NCBI GenBank assembly: GCA_017379075.1
Contig: JAFNXL010000033.1
Span: forward strand, 1-58,024
From: Bacteroidaceae bacterium
Lineage (GTDB): Bacteria; Bacteroidota; Bacteroidia; Bacteroidales; Bacteroidaceae
Direction of reading: 5' to 3'
Length of the DNA: 58,024 nt
In this document: positions 33,043 to 42,317 of the stretch, piece after piece
Position numbering within the stretch: the stretch's first letter is position 1
Layout of the letters: every line of letters starts with the position of its first letter
The notes under the pieces: model-generated
What the model was told of the DNA's origin: nothing
The model's input: only the letters and a program-made list of their open reading frames with translations
The model's database searches: none
Position numbers and translations under genes: made by a program

Positions 33043-34617
33043 TTAAAATTCGCTTGTAAAATGGAAACGTATATGTTCAAAGTCCTGCTGTGCCATGGTC
33101 AGCACATAGCCCGAGTCGGCAAGGAATACGTCTCTTCCGTCACGGTCTTTTGCCATATACTGGTACTTGCGTTTCTTGAACATCTCCAGTTCTGACTCAT
33201 ACCCCGGCTCACACTCAATCCAGCATGCCTTATACAGGCTGACCGGTTCCCAACGGCAACGTGCATTGTATTCGTTTTCCAGACGGTACTGGATGACTTC
33301 AAACTGCAACTGGCCTACGGTTCCAATAATCTTTCGGCCATTGAACTGGTTTACAAAAAGCTGGGCCACACCTTCGTCCATCAGTTGGTTGATACCCTTT
33401 TCCAACTGTTTAGTCTTCATGGGATCGGCGTTCTCAATATATTTGAACATTTCGGGCGAGAAGGAAGGCAATCCTCTGTAATGCAACAGTTCGCCTTCTG
33501 TCAGTGTGTCTCCGATTTTGAATATACCGTTGTCCGGAAGTCCGACAATGTCGCCGGGCCATGCTTCGTCAATGGTTTCCTTGCGCTGTGCCATAAACTG
33601 TGTAGGGCTGGAGAAACGCACGGTCTTTCCATTGCGCACATGAAAATAGGGCGCATTGCGCACAAAACGTCCCGAGCAGACTTTGCAGAAAGCGATACAT
33701 GAACGGTGATTGGGGTCAATGTTGGCCGTAATCTTGAAGATGAAGCCAGAGAACTTGTTTTCTTCGGGATCCACGGTACGTTCCTCTGCCTTGACTGGAC
33801 GGGGACAGGGAGCAATCTGCACAAAACAGTCCAACATTTCCTGCACGCCAAAGTTGTTCAATGCAGAGCCGAAGAATACCGGCGCCACTTCCGCATCGCG
33901 GTAGCTTTCCACATCAAACTCGGGATACACACCGTCCACCAGTTCCAGGTCCTCACGCAATTTTGCCGCATCGGCCTCACCCACCTGCAGGTCCAGTTCC
34001 TCGCTGTTCAAGTCCACACTCACTTTTTCCGTCACCTTCTGCTTGTCGGGTGTAAAGAGGTTCAGGTTGTTTTCATAAATGTTATACACGCCCTTGAAAC
34101 GCATACCCTGGTTGATGGGCCAGCTGAGCGGGCGCACCTTTATCTGGAGTTCTTCTTCCAGTTCATCCAGCAAGTCAAAGGGATCGCGGCCCTCGCGGTC
34201 CATCTTGTTTATATAGATGATAACAGGGGTCTTGCGCATGCGGCAGACGGTCATCAGCTTGCGTGTCTGCGTCTCCACACCCTTGGCGCTGTCCACCACA
34301 ATGATGGCGCTGTCCACGGCCGTAAGGGTACGGAACGTATCCTCGGCAAAATCCTGGTGACCGGGAGTGTCCAGAATGTTCACCTTATATCCCTGATAGT
34401 CAAACTCCATCACACTGGTGGTCACGCTGATTCCGCGCTGCTTTTCAATCTCCATCCAGTCGCTGGTGGCCGTTTTCTTTATCTTGTTACTCTTTACCGC
34501 ACCGGCAACCTGAATCTGGCCTCCGAAGAGCAACAATTTTTCTGTCAAGGTTGTCTTACCGGCATCGGGATGGGATATGATGGCAAATGTCCTTCTTCTC
34601 TCAATTTCTTGGTTCAT
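33043..34617 (-). CDS. prfC: Peptide chain release factor 3
   Basis: 524 residues. GTPase motifs HPDAGKTT (G1), DTPGHQDF (G3, catalytic His retained) and NKMD (G4). The G2 region [14 protein letters not shown] and the C-terminal RF3 segment ([16 protein letters not shown]) distinguish it from EF-G. RF3 recycles RF1/RF2 after peptide release. It belongs to an operon of short gaps: DUF4924, prfC (8 bp), sua5 (0 bp), clc. Confidence 0.97.
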   Translation of the reverse strand: MNQEIERRRTFAIISHPDAGKTTLTEKLLLFGGQIQVAGAVKSNKIKKTATSDWMEIEKQRGISVTTSVMEFDYQGYKVNILDTPGHQDFAEDTFRTLTAVDSAIIVVDSAKGVETQTRKLMTVCRMRKTPVIIYINKMDREGRDPFDLLDELEEELQIKVRPLSWPINQGMRFKGVYNIYENNLNLFTPDKQKVTEKVSVDLNSEELDLQVGEADAAKLREDLELVDGVYPEFDVESYRDAEVAPVFFGSALNNFGVQEMLDCFVQIAPCPRPVKAEERTVDPEENKFSGFIFKITANIDPNHRSCIAFCKVCSGRFVRNAPYFHVRNGKTVRFSSPTQFMAQRKETIDEAWPGDIVGLPDNGIFKIGDTLTEGELLHYRGLPSFSPEMFKYIENADPMKTKQLEKGINQLMDEGVAQLFVNQFNGRKIIGTVGQLQFEVIQYRLENEYNARCRWEPVSLYKACWIECEPGYESELEMFKKRKYQYMAKDRDGRDVFLADSGYVLTMAQQDFEHIRFHFTSEF

Positions 34618-34625
34618 ATCTTTAT

Positions 34626-35156
34626 TTATGATGTTTTTTCGTTATTATATTCCTTTGAAAGCATTTCCAGCAGATGGACAATGGGCTTGATGGCATTTTC
34701 CGTAGCTTCCGAAACCTCCTGTCCTTTCATTTTCAACAGGGTGACGCCATAGACGGCATCCAGACAATTCTCAATCTCGTGGACTTCCCTGCTTGCGCCG
34801 TGCGCCCTTAGGTCCACAATACAGGGCAAGGCCTTGAAGTAAGCGGCATTGTAGAAAGATTGTTTGGGATCCTGCAAAAGTTCCTGATGGCGGTCGGCAA
34901 GCAGCAATACGGTGTTGCGCACCACCTGCAGATGCCCCTTCTGCTGGATGTTCTCGTCACGCATCATACCAATCAGATTGGCATACCACTCTCCCACCTC
35001 GGCCTGCTGTTCCTTTGTATAGTTGAAACGGGGCAGATATTGGTAGCAGATGCGGTCAAGGTCCAATCCGTATGCCCGTATGATATCCTCAACCTGATAC
35101 ATATACAGGACATAGGCGGTTACATGCGACTGTCGTAATTTTCGGGCAATATACAT
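34626..35156 (-). CDS. DUF4924 family protein
   Basis: 176 residues, all-helical by appearance, soluble, no signal peptide. The start [32 protein letters not shown] is the DUF4924 signature. Conserved segments include [33 protein letters not shown] and [10 protein letters not shown]-like sequence near the end. Function unknown. It sits between a LysE-type exporter and prfC in one apparent operon. Confidence 0.85.
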   Translation of the reverse strand: MYIARKLRQSHVTAYVLYMYQVEDIIRAYGLDLDRICYQYLPRFNYTKEQQAEVGEWYANLIGMMRDENIQQKGHLQVVRNTVLLLADRHQELLQDPKQSFYNAAYFKALPCIVDLRAHGASREVHEIENCLDAVYGVTLLKMKGQEVSEATENAIKPIVHLLEMLSKEYNNEKTS

Positions 35157-35174
35157 GGTCTGAAAAATTTATCC

Positions 35175-35816
35175 TTAATAGAAAAAAGTATAGGCCAGAC
35201 CGATCACCGAGGCTATCATCACACCCACGCCAATGTAGCGGTTGATGCGGCCGATGGTGTTCATGTGGAAACTGCTTCTTACCTTGTCGATAGCATGCGT
35301 TAGCGAGAGCCACCAAATCATGGCTCCGGCCAAAATCGCTACCATGCCCAGGGATTGCTCAACCGGCGACTCAGGCTGCACAAAATCAAAACGGGCGAAG
35401 AGCGCCATGAACAGGAAGATGATGAGCGGATTACTCAGGGTCACCAGGAAACCGGTCAGCGCATTTTGGAAAAAGTTACCACGGTGCTGTCCGGGCGGTG
35501 CGATGGAGGGTTTGGAACGGTAAGTGTACCAACCGAAAAGAAACAGCATGATGCTGCCGCCCAAACGCAGATAAAGCATTGTCGAGGGTTTTTCCACGAT
35601 ATCCATCACCGCACTCATGCCCAATACCGTAAGGATGGCATATATCATGTCGCTCACGGCCGCGCCGATGCCTGTCGCCAGCCCGTAACGGTGGCCTTTG
35701 TTCAACGTTCTGCGCACGGTAAGCACACCAACCGGACCCATCGGAGCACTCACAATTATGCCCACAATCAGTCCTTTTATAATCAAGTCTATGGTTTTTA
35801 TAGGGTCTATCCACAT
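35175..35816 (-). CDS. LysE-family amino-acid exporter
   Basis: 213 residues from ATG 35816. Six hydrophobic segments; SAPMGPVGVLTVRRTLNKGHRYGLATGIGAAVSDMIYA is the LysE/RhtB signature and LTGFLVTLSNPLIIFLFMALFARF the second conserved block. It should export an amino acid or related small molecule across the inner membrane; substrate not predictable. First gene of the operon leading to prfC and clc. A longer in-frame start at 35864 exists but its N-terminus is hydrophilic and unlike the family. Confidence 0.88.
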   Translation of the reverse strand: MWIDPIKTIDLIIKGLIVGIIVSAPMGPVGVLTVRRTLNKGHRYGLATGIGAAVSDMIYAILTVLGMSAVMDIVEKPSTMLYLRLGGSIMLFLFGWYTYRSKPSIAPPGQHRGNFFQNALTGFLVTLSNPLIIFLFMALFARFDFVQPESPVEQSLGMVAILAGAMIWWLSLTHAIDKVRSSFHMNTIGRINRYIGVGVMIASVIGLAYTFFY

Positions 35817-35896
35817 AATTGTTGCAAAATTCGTAATTTTTTTCGACTTTTCATATTTTTTCACAGTAAAAGTGGAGATTTCTGAAATGAATTCTT

Positions 35897-35904
35897 TACC
35901 TTTG
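35897..35904 (+). promoter_or_regulatory. Promoter -7 box of the glucokinase gene
   Basis: TACCTTTG, exact TAnnTTTG, about 68 bp before the ATG at 35973. Confidence 0.6.
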
Positions 35905-35972
35905 TGGGAGTCAAATACTTTTTTGGCAAGAAATCTATATTATTTCATATTTAATACATAATTTATTATATC

Positions 35973-36935
35973 ATGGAAAAAAAACCTTATGTAATAGGTC
36001 TGGACTTGGGTGGAACCAACTCCGTTTTCGGTATTGTTGACAAGGATGCCAACGTGGTGGCAAGTGTTTCTGTTAAGACTCGCGGTCATGGAACTGCCGA
36101 GCAGTATGTGGCAGACTGCTGCGAGGCCCTGAACCCCATCATTGAGCAAGTGGGCGGAATTGACAAGATTCACGCAATGGGTATCGGCGCTCCCAACGGA
36201 AACTTCTATAACGGAAGTATTGAGAACGCCCCCAACCTGGAGTGGCCCGGAATCGTACCCCTGGCAAAGATGTTCAGCGACAAGCTGGGTATTCCCGTAG
36301 CACTGACCAACGACGCCAACGCTGCAGCTATCGGTGAAATGGCCTACGGTGCGGCTAAGGGCATGAAGAACTTCATCATGATCACCCTGGGAACCGGACT
36401 TGGCAGTGGCATCGTTGTGAACGGACAGTTGGTTTACGGCTGCGACGGTTTCGCCGGCGAGTTGGGTCATGTGGTGATTGACCGTAGCGAGCACGCACGC
36501 GAATGCGGTTGCGGACGCAAGGGCTGTATCGAGGCATATTGCAGCGCCACAGGTATGGCACGCACTGCCCGCGAATGGATGGCCATCCGCAATACCCCCT
36601 CTACCTTGCGCGACATCCCCAGCGACCAGCTTGAGAGCAAGGACATCGCCATTGCTGCAGCTCAGGGCGACCAGCTGGCTAAGGAAATCATGGACTATAC
36701 CGGCGAACTGCTGGGACGCACTTGCGCCGACTTTGCCAACTTCAGCAGCCCCGAGGCATTCATCTTCTTCGGCGGTCCCACCAAGGCTGGTGACCTGCTG
36801 ATGAACCCCGTACGCAAGGCCTACGACGAAAATGTCCTCTTCAACTATAAGGGCAAGGCCAAGCTTCTCCTCTCTGAACTGGATGGCGCGTCAGCTGCCG
36901 TTCTCGGCGCCAGCGCCCTGGGATGGGAACTGTAA
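35973..36935 (+). CDS. ROK-family glucokinase (RokA-like)
   Basis: 320 residues. The ATP motif GLDLGGTNSVFGIV (9-22) opens the ROK fold. Catalytic D114 is in NDANAAAIGE. The ROK zinc site is H166 plus C178, C180 and C185 (GELGH...CGCGRKGC). Second ATP motif ITLGTGLGSGIVVNG. It phosphorylates glucose and perhaps mannose or GlcNAc in the cytoplasm. RokA is the ROK glucokinase characterised in Bacteroides fragilis, and this protein has the same size and motifs, but I cannot exclude another hexose preference. Single gene with promoter and terminator. Confidence 0.92.
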   Translation: MEKKPYVIGLDLGGTNSVFGIVDKDANVVASVSVKTRGHGTAEQYVADCCEALNPIIEQVGGIDKIHAMGIGAPNGNFYNGSIENAPNLEWPGIVPLAKMFSDKLGIPVALTNDANAAAIGEMAYGAAKGMKNFIMITLGTGLGSGIVVNGQLVYGCDGFAGELGHVVIDRSEHARECGCGRKGCIEAYCSATGMARTAREWMAIRNTPSTLRDIPSDQLESKDIAIAAAQGDQLAKEIMDYTGELLGRTCADFANFSSPEAFIFFGGPTKAGDLLMNPVRKAYDENVLFNYKGKAKLLLSELDGASAAVLGASALGWEL

Positions 36936-36962
36936 CCCACACAGCATAATATTTTAAGGAGT

Positions 36963-36995
36963 GAGGATGCATCCGTGCGGTGCATCCTCTTTTTT
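36963..36995 (+). terminator. Terminator of the glucokinase gene
   Basis: GAGGATGCA (36963-36971) pairs with TGCATCCTC (36981-36989), followed by TTTTTT. Confidence 0.9.
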
Positions 36996-37106
36996 ATGCT
37001 GTCAAGTTTACGACATATCATAAAAAGGTACCGGGAAAAGCACATTTCATAAGGGAGGAAAAGCGCATAACTGAAACAGTGTTCACACATAAGACATAAT
37101 TTGTTA

Positions 37107-37144
37107 TACACCAGTGATATAAAAGAATTTTCTTCACTGGTGTA
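37107..37144. other. Perfect 11-bp hairpin next to a triple repeat
   Basis: TACACCAGTGA (37107-37117) pairs with TCACTGGTGTA (37134-37144), 16-nt A/T-rich loop. Followed on + by TTTTAT. It could be the terminator for the glycosidase gene on the minus strand, but the T run is on the + side. The rest of the 347-bp gap contains the glucokinase terminator and the 21-bp repeats. Confidence 0.7.
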
Positions 37145-37149
37145 TTTTA

Positions 37150-37212
37150 TGTTCCAACTGATGAAACGTACGTTCCAAACAATGAAACGTATGTTCCAAG
37201 TAATGAAACAAA
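37150..37212. repeat. Three tandem 21-bp units (TGTTCCAAnnnATGAAACGTA)
   Basis: Units at 37150, 37171 and 37192. All share GTTCCAA then three variable bases then ATGAAAC; the third ends in AAA in place of GTA. The array starts 6 bp after the hairpin stem at 37107-37144. Confidence 0.85.
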
Positions 37213-37282
37213 GATTTTACAACAGCAAAAAAACTTCTCCGCCGTAGTGAAAAAACAAATTTACAGTTATCGGACAAGAAAC

Positions 37283-38764
37283 CTACCGGCGGAAACGGAA
37301 CAGCATAACAGTATTGGCCGGAATATCCACGCTTAAACTTCCTGCTGCCTCTCTAACACCATTCAATGGTTTTAGCTGGCTTCCGTCATTGGGCAACAGC
37401 CCTTCCTGATAGACATACTGCTCGTAGTGTCCGCGAAGGGGATGGCGTTCGTTTCGGAGCGTTACACAGAGATCGATATTTTCCTGGTTGGCCACAACGT
37501 AGACCCATGACTTGTCTCGGTTGCGCACGCAGAGGGCGTTGGTCAGACCCATGTCGCCATCGGCAGTCATTCTATAAACCCTTGCTCCGGGGCGCACAAA
37601 GCGGGTAAGCAAAGAATAGGCATAGAATTGGGGGCGCACTTCATAGTCGCAGCTGATGCTGTCATGATAGGTTTCAGTGGCATAATCGGCCTTCACACTC
37701 TTCCACATGCCCAACTGCTGCATCTGCGCATAGTTGTCGTGACGGCTGTAATACTGGTCAAACAGTTGCCAATAGCTGATATTATATGCTCCTGCAGCCA
37801 ACAAGGAGATGGCGGTGCGCACCATTAGCACCCCTCTCCTATACTGGTCAATGTCCTTCTGGCGCGATGCGCCCATCGTCTGATTGCTTCCAAACTCGCC
37901 CACACAATGCCTAAGTCCCGCACGGGCTGCTATGCGGCAATTCTGTTCCTCCCATTGCATGATTTTTTCCGAAGGGGTGTCATAGCCAAAGATATAGGTG
38001 TGGCTGTTCACCACATCGGCTATGCCCTTCAGTCCGGGCACGCACTCCTCCAGATAATCGAAACTGCCTCCGCGGTCCGTATTGTCAACCAGATTCAGCC
38101 GGACATGCTTCAGCAACCGGTCCTTCTCAAGACGGGCGTGCAGCGTCTTGCACAGGGAAACGTATTCGCTGGAAGGCATGCCCCACCCGTCCGGTTCGTT
38201 GCCGGGCGTCACTTCGTCAATGCAGTCATACTTGCGGTCCTTTATCAGATGACACAGCAGGGCCGAGATGTTCTCGGCATACTCTTCATGGTTCTCCGGA
38301 AGAACAATCCAGCCCTTTCGGGACGACATAAAGCTCTCGGGAGTGGCACCCCAAGGCACAATGGTCACGGGAATACCCATTTCCTGTGCCAAGTCCAATA
38401 TGGGGTAAAGGCTTTGCATCTGAGGAGCGTCAAAACAAAACCCTCCATTATCCGCCACAACAGGGTCATCATTGTCGTTCCGCGGCTCATACCATTGGGG
38501 CAGCACCATCACACGCAGGCTCTGCACCTGCATATCCTTGATGCGGGGCACAATCACATTTGCCCAATCCTCCACCTTAGACCCTTCGCTTCGCGGAACG
38601 TGGTTGGCATGAAAATGGGCGTCCAGTTCGGCTCCCACACAACGGATGCGGTTGGGGCGTGTCTCCTTGCCCACTTTATACTCCAGTGTCCGTTGCGCAT
38701 GCAAAAGCTGGGCGCAAAGGCACAAAAATGCAAAAAGTATATGACGGTGAATTCTCGTTTTCAT
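37283..38764 (-). CDS. Secreted clan-A glycoside hydrolase, family uncertain (GH30/GH39/GH5-like)
   Basis: 493 residues from ATG 38764. Signal peptide MKTRIHRHILFAFLCLCAQLLHAQ. A TIM-barrel follows: LRVMVLPQWYEP (strand), IPVTIVPWGATPESF, then VTPGNEPDGWG with acid/base E190 and HCVGEFGSN with nucleophile E290, the layout of clan GH-A retaining enzymes. The final 90 residues (about 405-493) form a beta-sandwich as in GH30/GH39. It probably cleaves a plant or host glycan in the periplasm or outside. The exact family needs a profile search. Downstream is the hairpin with the 21-bp repeats; its own promoter is not clear. Confidence 0.75.
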   Translation of the reverse strand: MKTRIHRHILFAFLCLCAQLLHAQRTLEYKVGKETRPNRIRCVGAELDAHFHANHVPRSEGSKVEDWANVIVPRIKDMQVQSLRVMVLPQWYEPRNDNDDPVVADNGGFCFDAPQMQSLYPILDLAQEMGIPVTIVPWGATPESFMSSRKGWIVLPENHEEYAENISALLCHLIKDRKYDCIDEVTPGNEPDGWGMPSSEYVSLCKTLHARLEKDRLLKHVRLNLVDNTDRGGSFDYLEECVPGLKGIADVVNSHTYIFGYDTPSEKIMQWEEQNCRIAARAGLRHCVGEFGSNQTMGASRQKDIDQYRRGVLMVRTAISLLAAGAYNISYWQLFDQYYSRHDNYAQMQQLGMWKSVKADYATETYHDSISCDYEVRPQFYAYSLLTRFVRPGARVYRMTADGDMGLTNALCVRNRDKSWVYVVANQENIDLCVTLRNERHPLRGHYEQYVYQEGLLPNDGSQLKPLNGVREAAGSLSVDIPANTVMLFRFRR

Positions 38765-38795
38765 GGCAAAATGTCTCTTTAAGATGATAGCTTTA

Positions 38796-38840
38796 AAAGG
38801 CATAGGACGGGTGCCCTTTCGGGGACATCCGTCCTATGCG
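38796..38840 (-). terminator. Terminator of the nusB-yajC-ybbR-coaE-DUF5606 operon
   Basis: GCATAGGACGG (38800-38810) pairs with CCGTCCTATGC (38829-38839), 11 bp. On the minus strand it is followed by TTTTAAAG, 13 bp past the DUF5606 stop. Confidence 0.8.
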
Positions 38841-38852
38841 TATTGCAGGGAA

Positions 38853-39269
38853 TTACTCCGCAGCGGTTTCTTCCGCTTCCTCAAAATCGGCCACGCCGTT
38901 CTCAATGAGCAGGTTATACCACTGAATCAGTTTCTTGATGTCAGAGGAATACACACGGTCGCGGTCAAAGTTGGGAAGCACCTGGGCCATGTATTCTGCC
39001 AGTTCCTCCTTACTTGCCTTTCCGTAGTCAAGGCTTGCGGTCTGCGCGTTTTCCTTTGCCTTCACATTGGCCAGCACCTGGCGCAGGGGCACTTCCTCTT
39101 CGTCTGTGTACATGGCAATGTCTGCCAGTGAAATCACCTTGTCCATGCCAAATACGGGCATTCTCTTCTTCTTTTCATCCAGTGTCTCCACAATGAGGCC
39201 ACGGCCGGTATGAGACACCAATTTGTACAAACCAGGCTTGCCTGATATTGCTAAAATCTTTTCCAACAT
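38853..39269 (-). CDS. DUF5606 domain protein
   Basis: 138 residues. Opening MLEKILAISGKPGLYKLVSHTGRGLIVETLDEKKKR is the DUF5606 signature, followed by MPVFGMDKVISLADIAMYTDEEEVPL and a helical region DYGKASKEELAEYMAQVLPNFDRDRVY. The acidic tail is variable. Soluble, no signal. Function unknown; I recall that it regularly follows coaE in Bacteroidales. It is the last gene of the nusB operon, 26 bp after coaE. Confidence 0.85.
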   Translation of the reverse strand: MLEKILAISGKPGLYKLVSHTGRGLIVETLDEKKKRMPVFGMDKVISLADIAMYTDEEEVPLRQVLANVKAKENAQTASLDYGKASKEELAEYMAQVLPNFDRDRVYSSDIKKLIQWYNLLIENGVADFEEAEETAAE

Positions 39270-39295
39270 AATTTTCTCTGTATTATCTGTGTATG

Positions 39296-39880
39296 TTAAT
39301 ATATTTTATTCACTGTCTCCAATATTTCCGCCAACTGCTCGTCCACCGGGCAAATGCCGTCGTTGAGCAGGCTGAACCGCACGTCGCCGGCCTCGTGCTG
39401 CTGGCTCTGCATCCGTGCCAAGGCCTGCTGCGGTGTGCATCCGTCTCTGGAAAGCACGCGCTCCAGACGTATGGGTTCCGGAGCCGTCACACCAATGACA
39501 AAGTCCACCAGTCTGTCCATTCCGCTTGAGAAGAGTATGGCACTTTCTACCGCCACAATCCGATCGGTCCTGCCATCGGCCCACGACTCAAAGTCCTGCC
39601 GCACGCGGGGATGTACCAATGCGTTCACTGCCGCCAGATGTTGCGGATGGCCAAAGATGCGGGCGGCAAGCATCGGACGGTTTAGCGCTCCGTTTTCGTA
39701 CACCTCGTCCCCGAACATCCGCACCAGTCCTTCACGGATTGTTGCGTCTGTGGCCATCAGCGCCTTTGCCCTGCTGTCGCAATCATAGACCGGAACGGAG
39801 AACTTCTCCTCCAGCCGCCGGGCAACGTAGCTCTTCCCGCTGCCTATGCCTCCGGTTATGCCAATGCGTATGTCAGCCAT
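39296..39880 (-). CDS. coaE: Dephospho-CoA kinase
   Basis: 194 residues from ATG 39880. P-loop GGIGSGKS (10-17), then DCDSRAKALM (substrate site) and ESAILFSSGMD and VTAPEPIRLERVLSRD (lid). It phosphorylates the 3'-OH of dephospho-CoA, the last step of CoA synthesis. Its ATG overlaps the YbbR stop by 8 bp, so translation is coupled. A longer in-frame start at 39904 would lie further inside YbbR and adds a non-family prefix. Confidence 0.95.
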   Translation of the reverse strand: MADIRIGITGGIGSGKSYVARRLEEKFSVPVYDCDSRAKALMATDATIREGLVRMFGDEVYENGALNRPMLAARIFGHPQHLAAVNALVHPRVRQDFESWADGRTDRIVAVESAILFSSGMDRLVDFVIGVTAPEPIRLERVLSRDGCTPQQALARMQSQQHEAGDVRFSLLNDGICPVDEQLAEILETVNKIY

Positions 39881-40877
39881 CGTTCTCGGTTGCCGCGTGT
39901 TCAATAAGATAATCCACTTCGGCCGGCGAAATGCGTATGTGCGACACGCCCTCGGGCCGGTTTTTCAGTCTCAGACGATACTTCCTGTCACTGTTTTCCA
40001 GCAACTCATCGTAGGTAACCATCAGCACAAGCTCGTCTTCCCACTTGCGCTCAGAATGTGCCGCTCCCACACGAAACGTAACCTTGGCCTTTGAGGGGAA
40101 AGTGCGCAACACCTTGTCTGCGGGGAAGTTCATCCCCACGATGGCCACTTCAACGGTCTTTTCCACATAATAGTCCACCTGGGCCTTCACCTTCACCTTC
40201 GGAGTCATGTACTTCACTCCCTTTATGGGATACAAGCCCACTTCACGGGTAACGGTCTCGGTAAGTCCCTCCCATACCACTTCTGACGTATAGGCACACT
40301 TCATCGTGTCCATCACACTGGCGGGTGCATACACCTCCACGGAATCCGGATAGCAATGCAACGCGCTCAGGTAGTTCTGCGCCGTGGTCTTTACGATACC
40401 CTTCACCTTTACGGGCAGTCGGGAAGGCAAGCCTCTGGTGTAATAGTAATCAATCGTATCAGGATTGATGCTCTGCACCTTGCTGCTCTCTATCAGTTGG
40501 GGTTGCAGCAGACGTATCAAATCGTTGTGCGGAATCACCACTCTGCCACTGACGTTTCCTTTGTCATAATTGGCAAAGTCCAGCATCAGGGGCTGGAGCT
40601 TCTTTCTGTACAGATACTGCACAAGCACGCTTCCCTTGTCACTCAGCCTCACGTCCACCGCTTCGGGCAGTTCCCTTGTGAGCACAGCCGTCTTGGGGAC
40701 ATTGAGCAACTGCAACGGCAGGCGCACATTCACCTCCAGCGTTTCGTTCAGCGTCTGGAGCGTCCAGAAACTTGCAGAGACAAACAGGAAAAACAAAAAA
40801 ACCAGAAAACTCTTGCACTGTTGACTGTACAAGAATTTTCTGATTTTTTCCAGTTGTGTCCGCAGGATCCTGTCCAT
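39873..40877 (-). CDS. YbbR-domain protein, membrane anchored
   Basis: 334 residues. A short cytoplasmic N-terminus (MDRILRTQLEKIRKFLYSQQ), one membrane helix (about 22-40, FLVFLFFLFVSASFWTLQTL), then repeated YbbR-like beta modules outside the inner membrane. Family members (CdaR) regulate the diadenylate cyclase in Firmicutes. No cyclase gene is adjacent here, so that role is only possible. It lies between yajC (13-bp gap) and coaE in the same operon. Confidence 0.85.
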   Translation of the reverse strand: MDRILRTQLEKIRKFLYSQQCKSFLVFLFFLFVSASFWTLQTLNETLEVNVRLPLQLLNVPKTAVLTRELPEAVDVRLSDKGSVLVQYLYRKKLQPLMLDFANYDKGNVSGRVVIPHNDLIRLLQPQLIESSKVQSINPDTIDYYYTRGLPSRLPVKVKGIVKTTAQNYLSALHCYPDSVEVYAPASVMDTMKCAYTSEVVWEGLTETVTREVGLYPIKGVKYMTPKVKVKAQVDYYVEKTVEVAIVGMNFPADKVLRTFPSKAKVTFRVGAAHSERKWEDELVLMVTYDELLENSDRKYRLRLKNRPEGVSHIRISPAEVDYLIEHAATENDG

Positions 40878-40890
40878 TCCCGCATCTTGC

Positions 40891-41196
40891 TTATTTGGCT
40901 ACGGGAGCCTGGGCATTGGCATAGACCGAGTTGCGGTCTACACGGATGTTCACGCCGTTTGCCACTTCGATGTGCAGGATATTTTCTGTCTCGTCGATTT
41001 TACGTACCACGCCATAGATTCCGCCGGCGGTAACAACACTGGTTCCGGTGGTTATGGAATCGCGGAAACGCTGGATTTCTTTCTGTTTCTTCTGCTGGGG
41101 ACGGATCATAAAGAACCACATGATACCGAAGATGACAACCATCATCAGCAACATTGACATTCCGCCTCCCTGGGCAGCTTGCATAAATGTACTCAT
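40891..41196 (-). CDS. yajC: Sec translocon accessory protein YajC
   Basis: 101 residues, one N-terminal membrane helix (MLLMMVVIFGIMWFFMIRPQQKKQKEIQRFRDSI) followed by a soluble domain with TAGGIYGVVRKIDE and VRVDRNSV-like segment, matching YajC. It joins SecDF at the translocon. The VITAGGI-type motif is present as VVTAGGI. 67 bp downstream of nusB, upstream of YbbR. Confidence 0.94.
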   Translation of the reverse strand: MSTFMQAAQGGGMSMLLMMVVIFGIMWFFMIRPQQKKQKEIQRFRDSITTGTSVVTAGGIYGVVRKIDETENILHIEVANGVNIRVDRNSVYANAQAPVAK

Positions 41197-41263
41197 AATA
41201 TTATTATATATAATGTTAGTTAGGTTTTATCGGGATTACTTCCGGTGGCCTCGCTGGACCATT

Positions 41264-42193
41264 TCACTTTACGCTCTTCACAATCTTGTTCTGCAACAGC
41301 AGCTTCTTGGAAATGTTGTCAAGCGTGCCGTTCACATAGCGCCAGCTCTTGGGCGTGCTGTACACCTTGGCCAGTTCCACATACTCGTTGATGCTCACGC
41401 CCACAGGAATTTCGGGGAAGCAGATGATTTCCGCCAAGGCAACGCGCATGATGATACGGTCCATCAGCGCCACGCGCTCCAGTTCCCAGTTGCGGGTATG
41501 GTCGGCAATCAACTGGTCATAGTATGCCACGTTGGCAAGTGTGTGGTTCAGCAGGCTTGTAGCAAACTCCCTGTCTTCGGGATAGCGGAATTCGGGCATC
41601 AGTTCCTGCTCTTCGGTGCTGTCCGGAGTGAACTTGTTGATGGTCTTCAGTACAAAAGTGTCCACAATGGTCTTGTCATCGTTCCAGTACAGGCCCAAGT
41701 CCTCGAACATTCCGTCCAGGTTCTCGTTGTTGCATATCTCGTTGCGGTAGATGGCACGATAGATGTCGCGGTCTTCCTCGTATGAGGATTTTCCACTTGT
41801 CATATAGGCATTGAAATAGTCGCTGTTCTCAATCCGGCTCCAGAGATTGCGCTCATACTCCGCATTGAAAAAGTCATCACTCAATGTCTCACGATAAGAC
41901 AGGAGGGTGTTGTTGCACTCCAGCTGCTTCATGAAGCGATTTTGCACAAACTTCGGATTATGCGGTGTGTCTTCGCCCAGTCGCTCTGCACGTTTTACAC
42001 GGACATCATACATACGCTCTGCCACACGGCCCACTTCTGTCAGCAACAACAGCAACAGCATGTACATCTCGTATGCCTTCGAAAAGCTAAACGAAAGTTC
42101 CTGTTCTGCCACCTTGGGATTACGGCCTTCATTCTGTGCGAATGAATAACAGATTTGCACTACTTTTGAACGGATTAATTCTCTATTTATCAT
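41264..42193 (-). CDS. nusB: Transcription antitermination factor NusB (long form)
   Basis: 309 residues, about twice the E. coli length; the NusB fold occupies the C-terminal half (about 160-305), with DRIIMRVALAEIICFPEIPVGVSINEYVELAKVYSTPKSWRYVNGTLD as the signature. The N-terminal half, MINRELIRSKVVQICYSFAQNEGRNP..., is the extra Bacteroidetes domain. NusB binds boxA RNA with S10 in rRNA antitermination. First gene of the operon, with a -7 box at 42216. Confidence 0.95.
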   Translation of the reverse strand: MINRELIRSKVVQICYSFAQNEGRNPKVAEQELSFSFSKAYEMYMLLLLLLTEVGRVAERMYDVRVKRAERLGEDTPHNPKFVQNRFMKQLECNNTLLSYRETLSDDFFNAEYERNLWSRIENSDYFNAYMTSGKSSYEEDRDIYRAIYRNEICNNENLDGMFEDLGLYWNDDKTIVDTFVLKTINKFTPDSTEEQELMPEFRYPEDREFATSLLNHTLANVAYYDQLIADHTRNWELERVALMDRIIMRVALAEIICFPEIPVGVSINEYVELAKVYSTPKSWRYVNGTLDNISKKLLLQNKIVKSVK

Positions 42194-42215
42194 AACGAAT
42201 AGTTGAATGAGCAGG

Positions 42216-42223
42216 CAAAATTA
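42216..42223 (-). promoter_or_regulatory. nusB operon promoter -7 box
   Basis: TAATTTTG on the minus strand, exact TAnnTTTG, 22 bp before the ATG. Divergently, TAAATTTA at 42298-42305 is a one-mismatch box for the PUR gene. Confidence 0.5.
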
Positions 42224-42317
42224 CTCAAAATCGCTCAATTTTACACAATTTTAGACTGTTTTTTTGGTAGATTAAGGAAATATCTGCACTTTTGGGATAA
42301 ATTTAGCGATTTACCAC

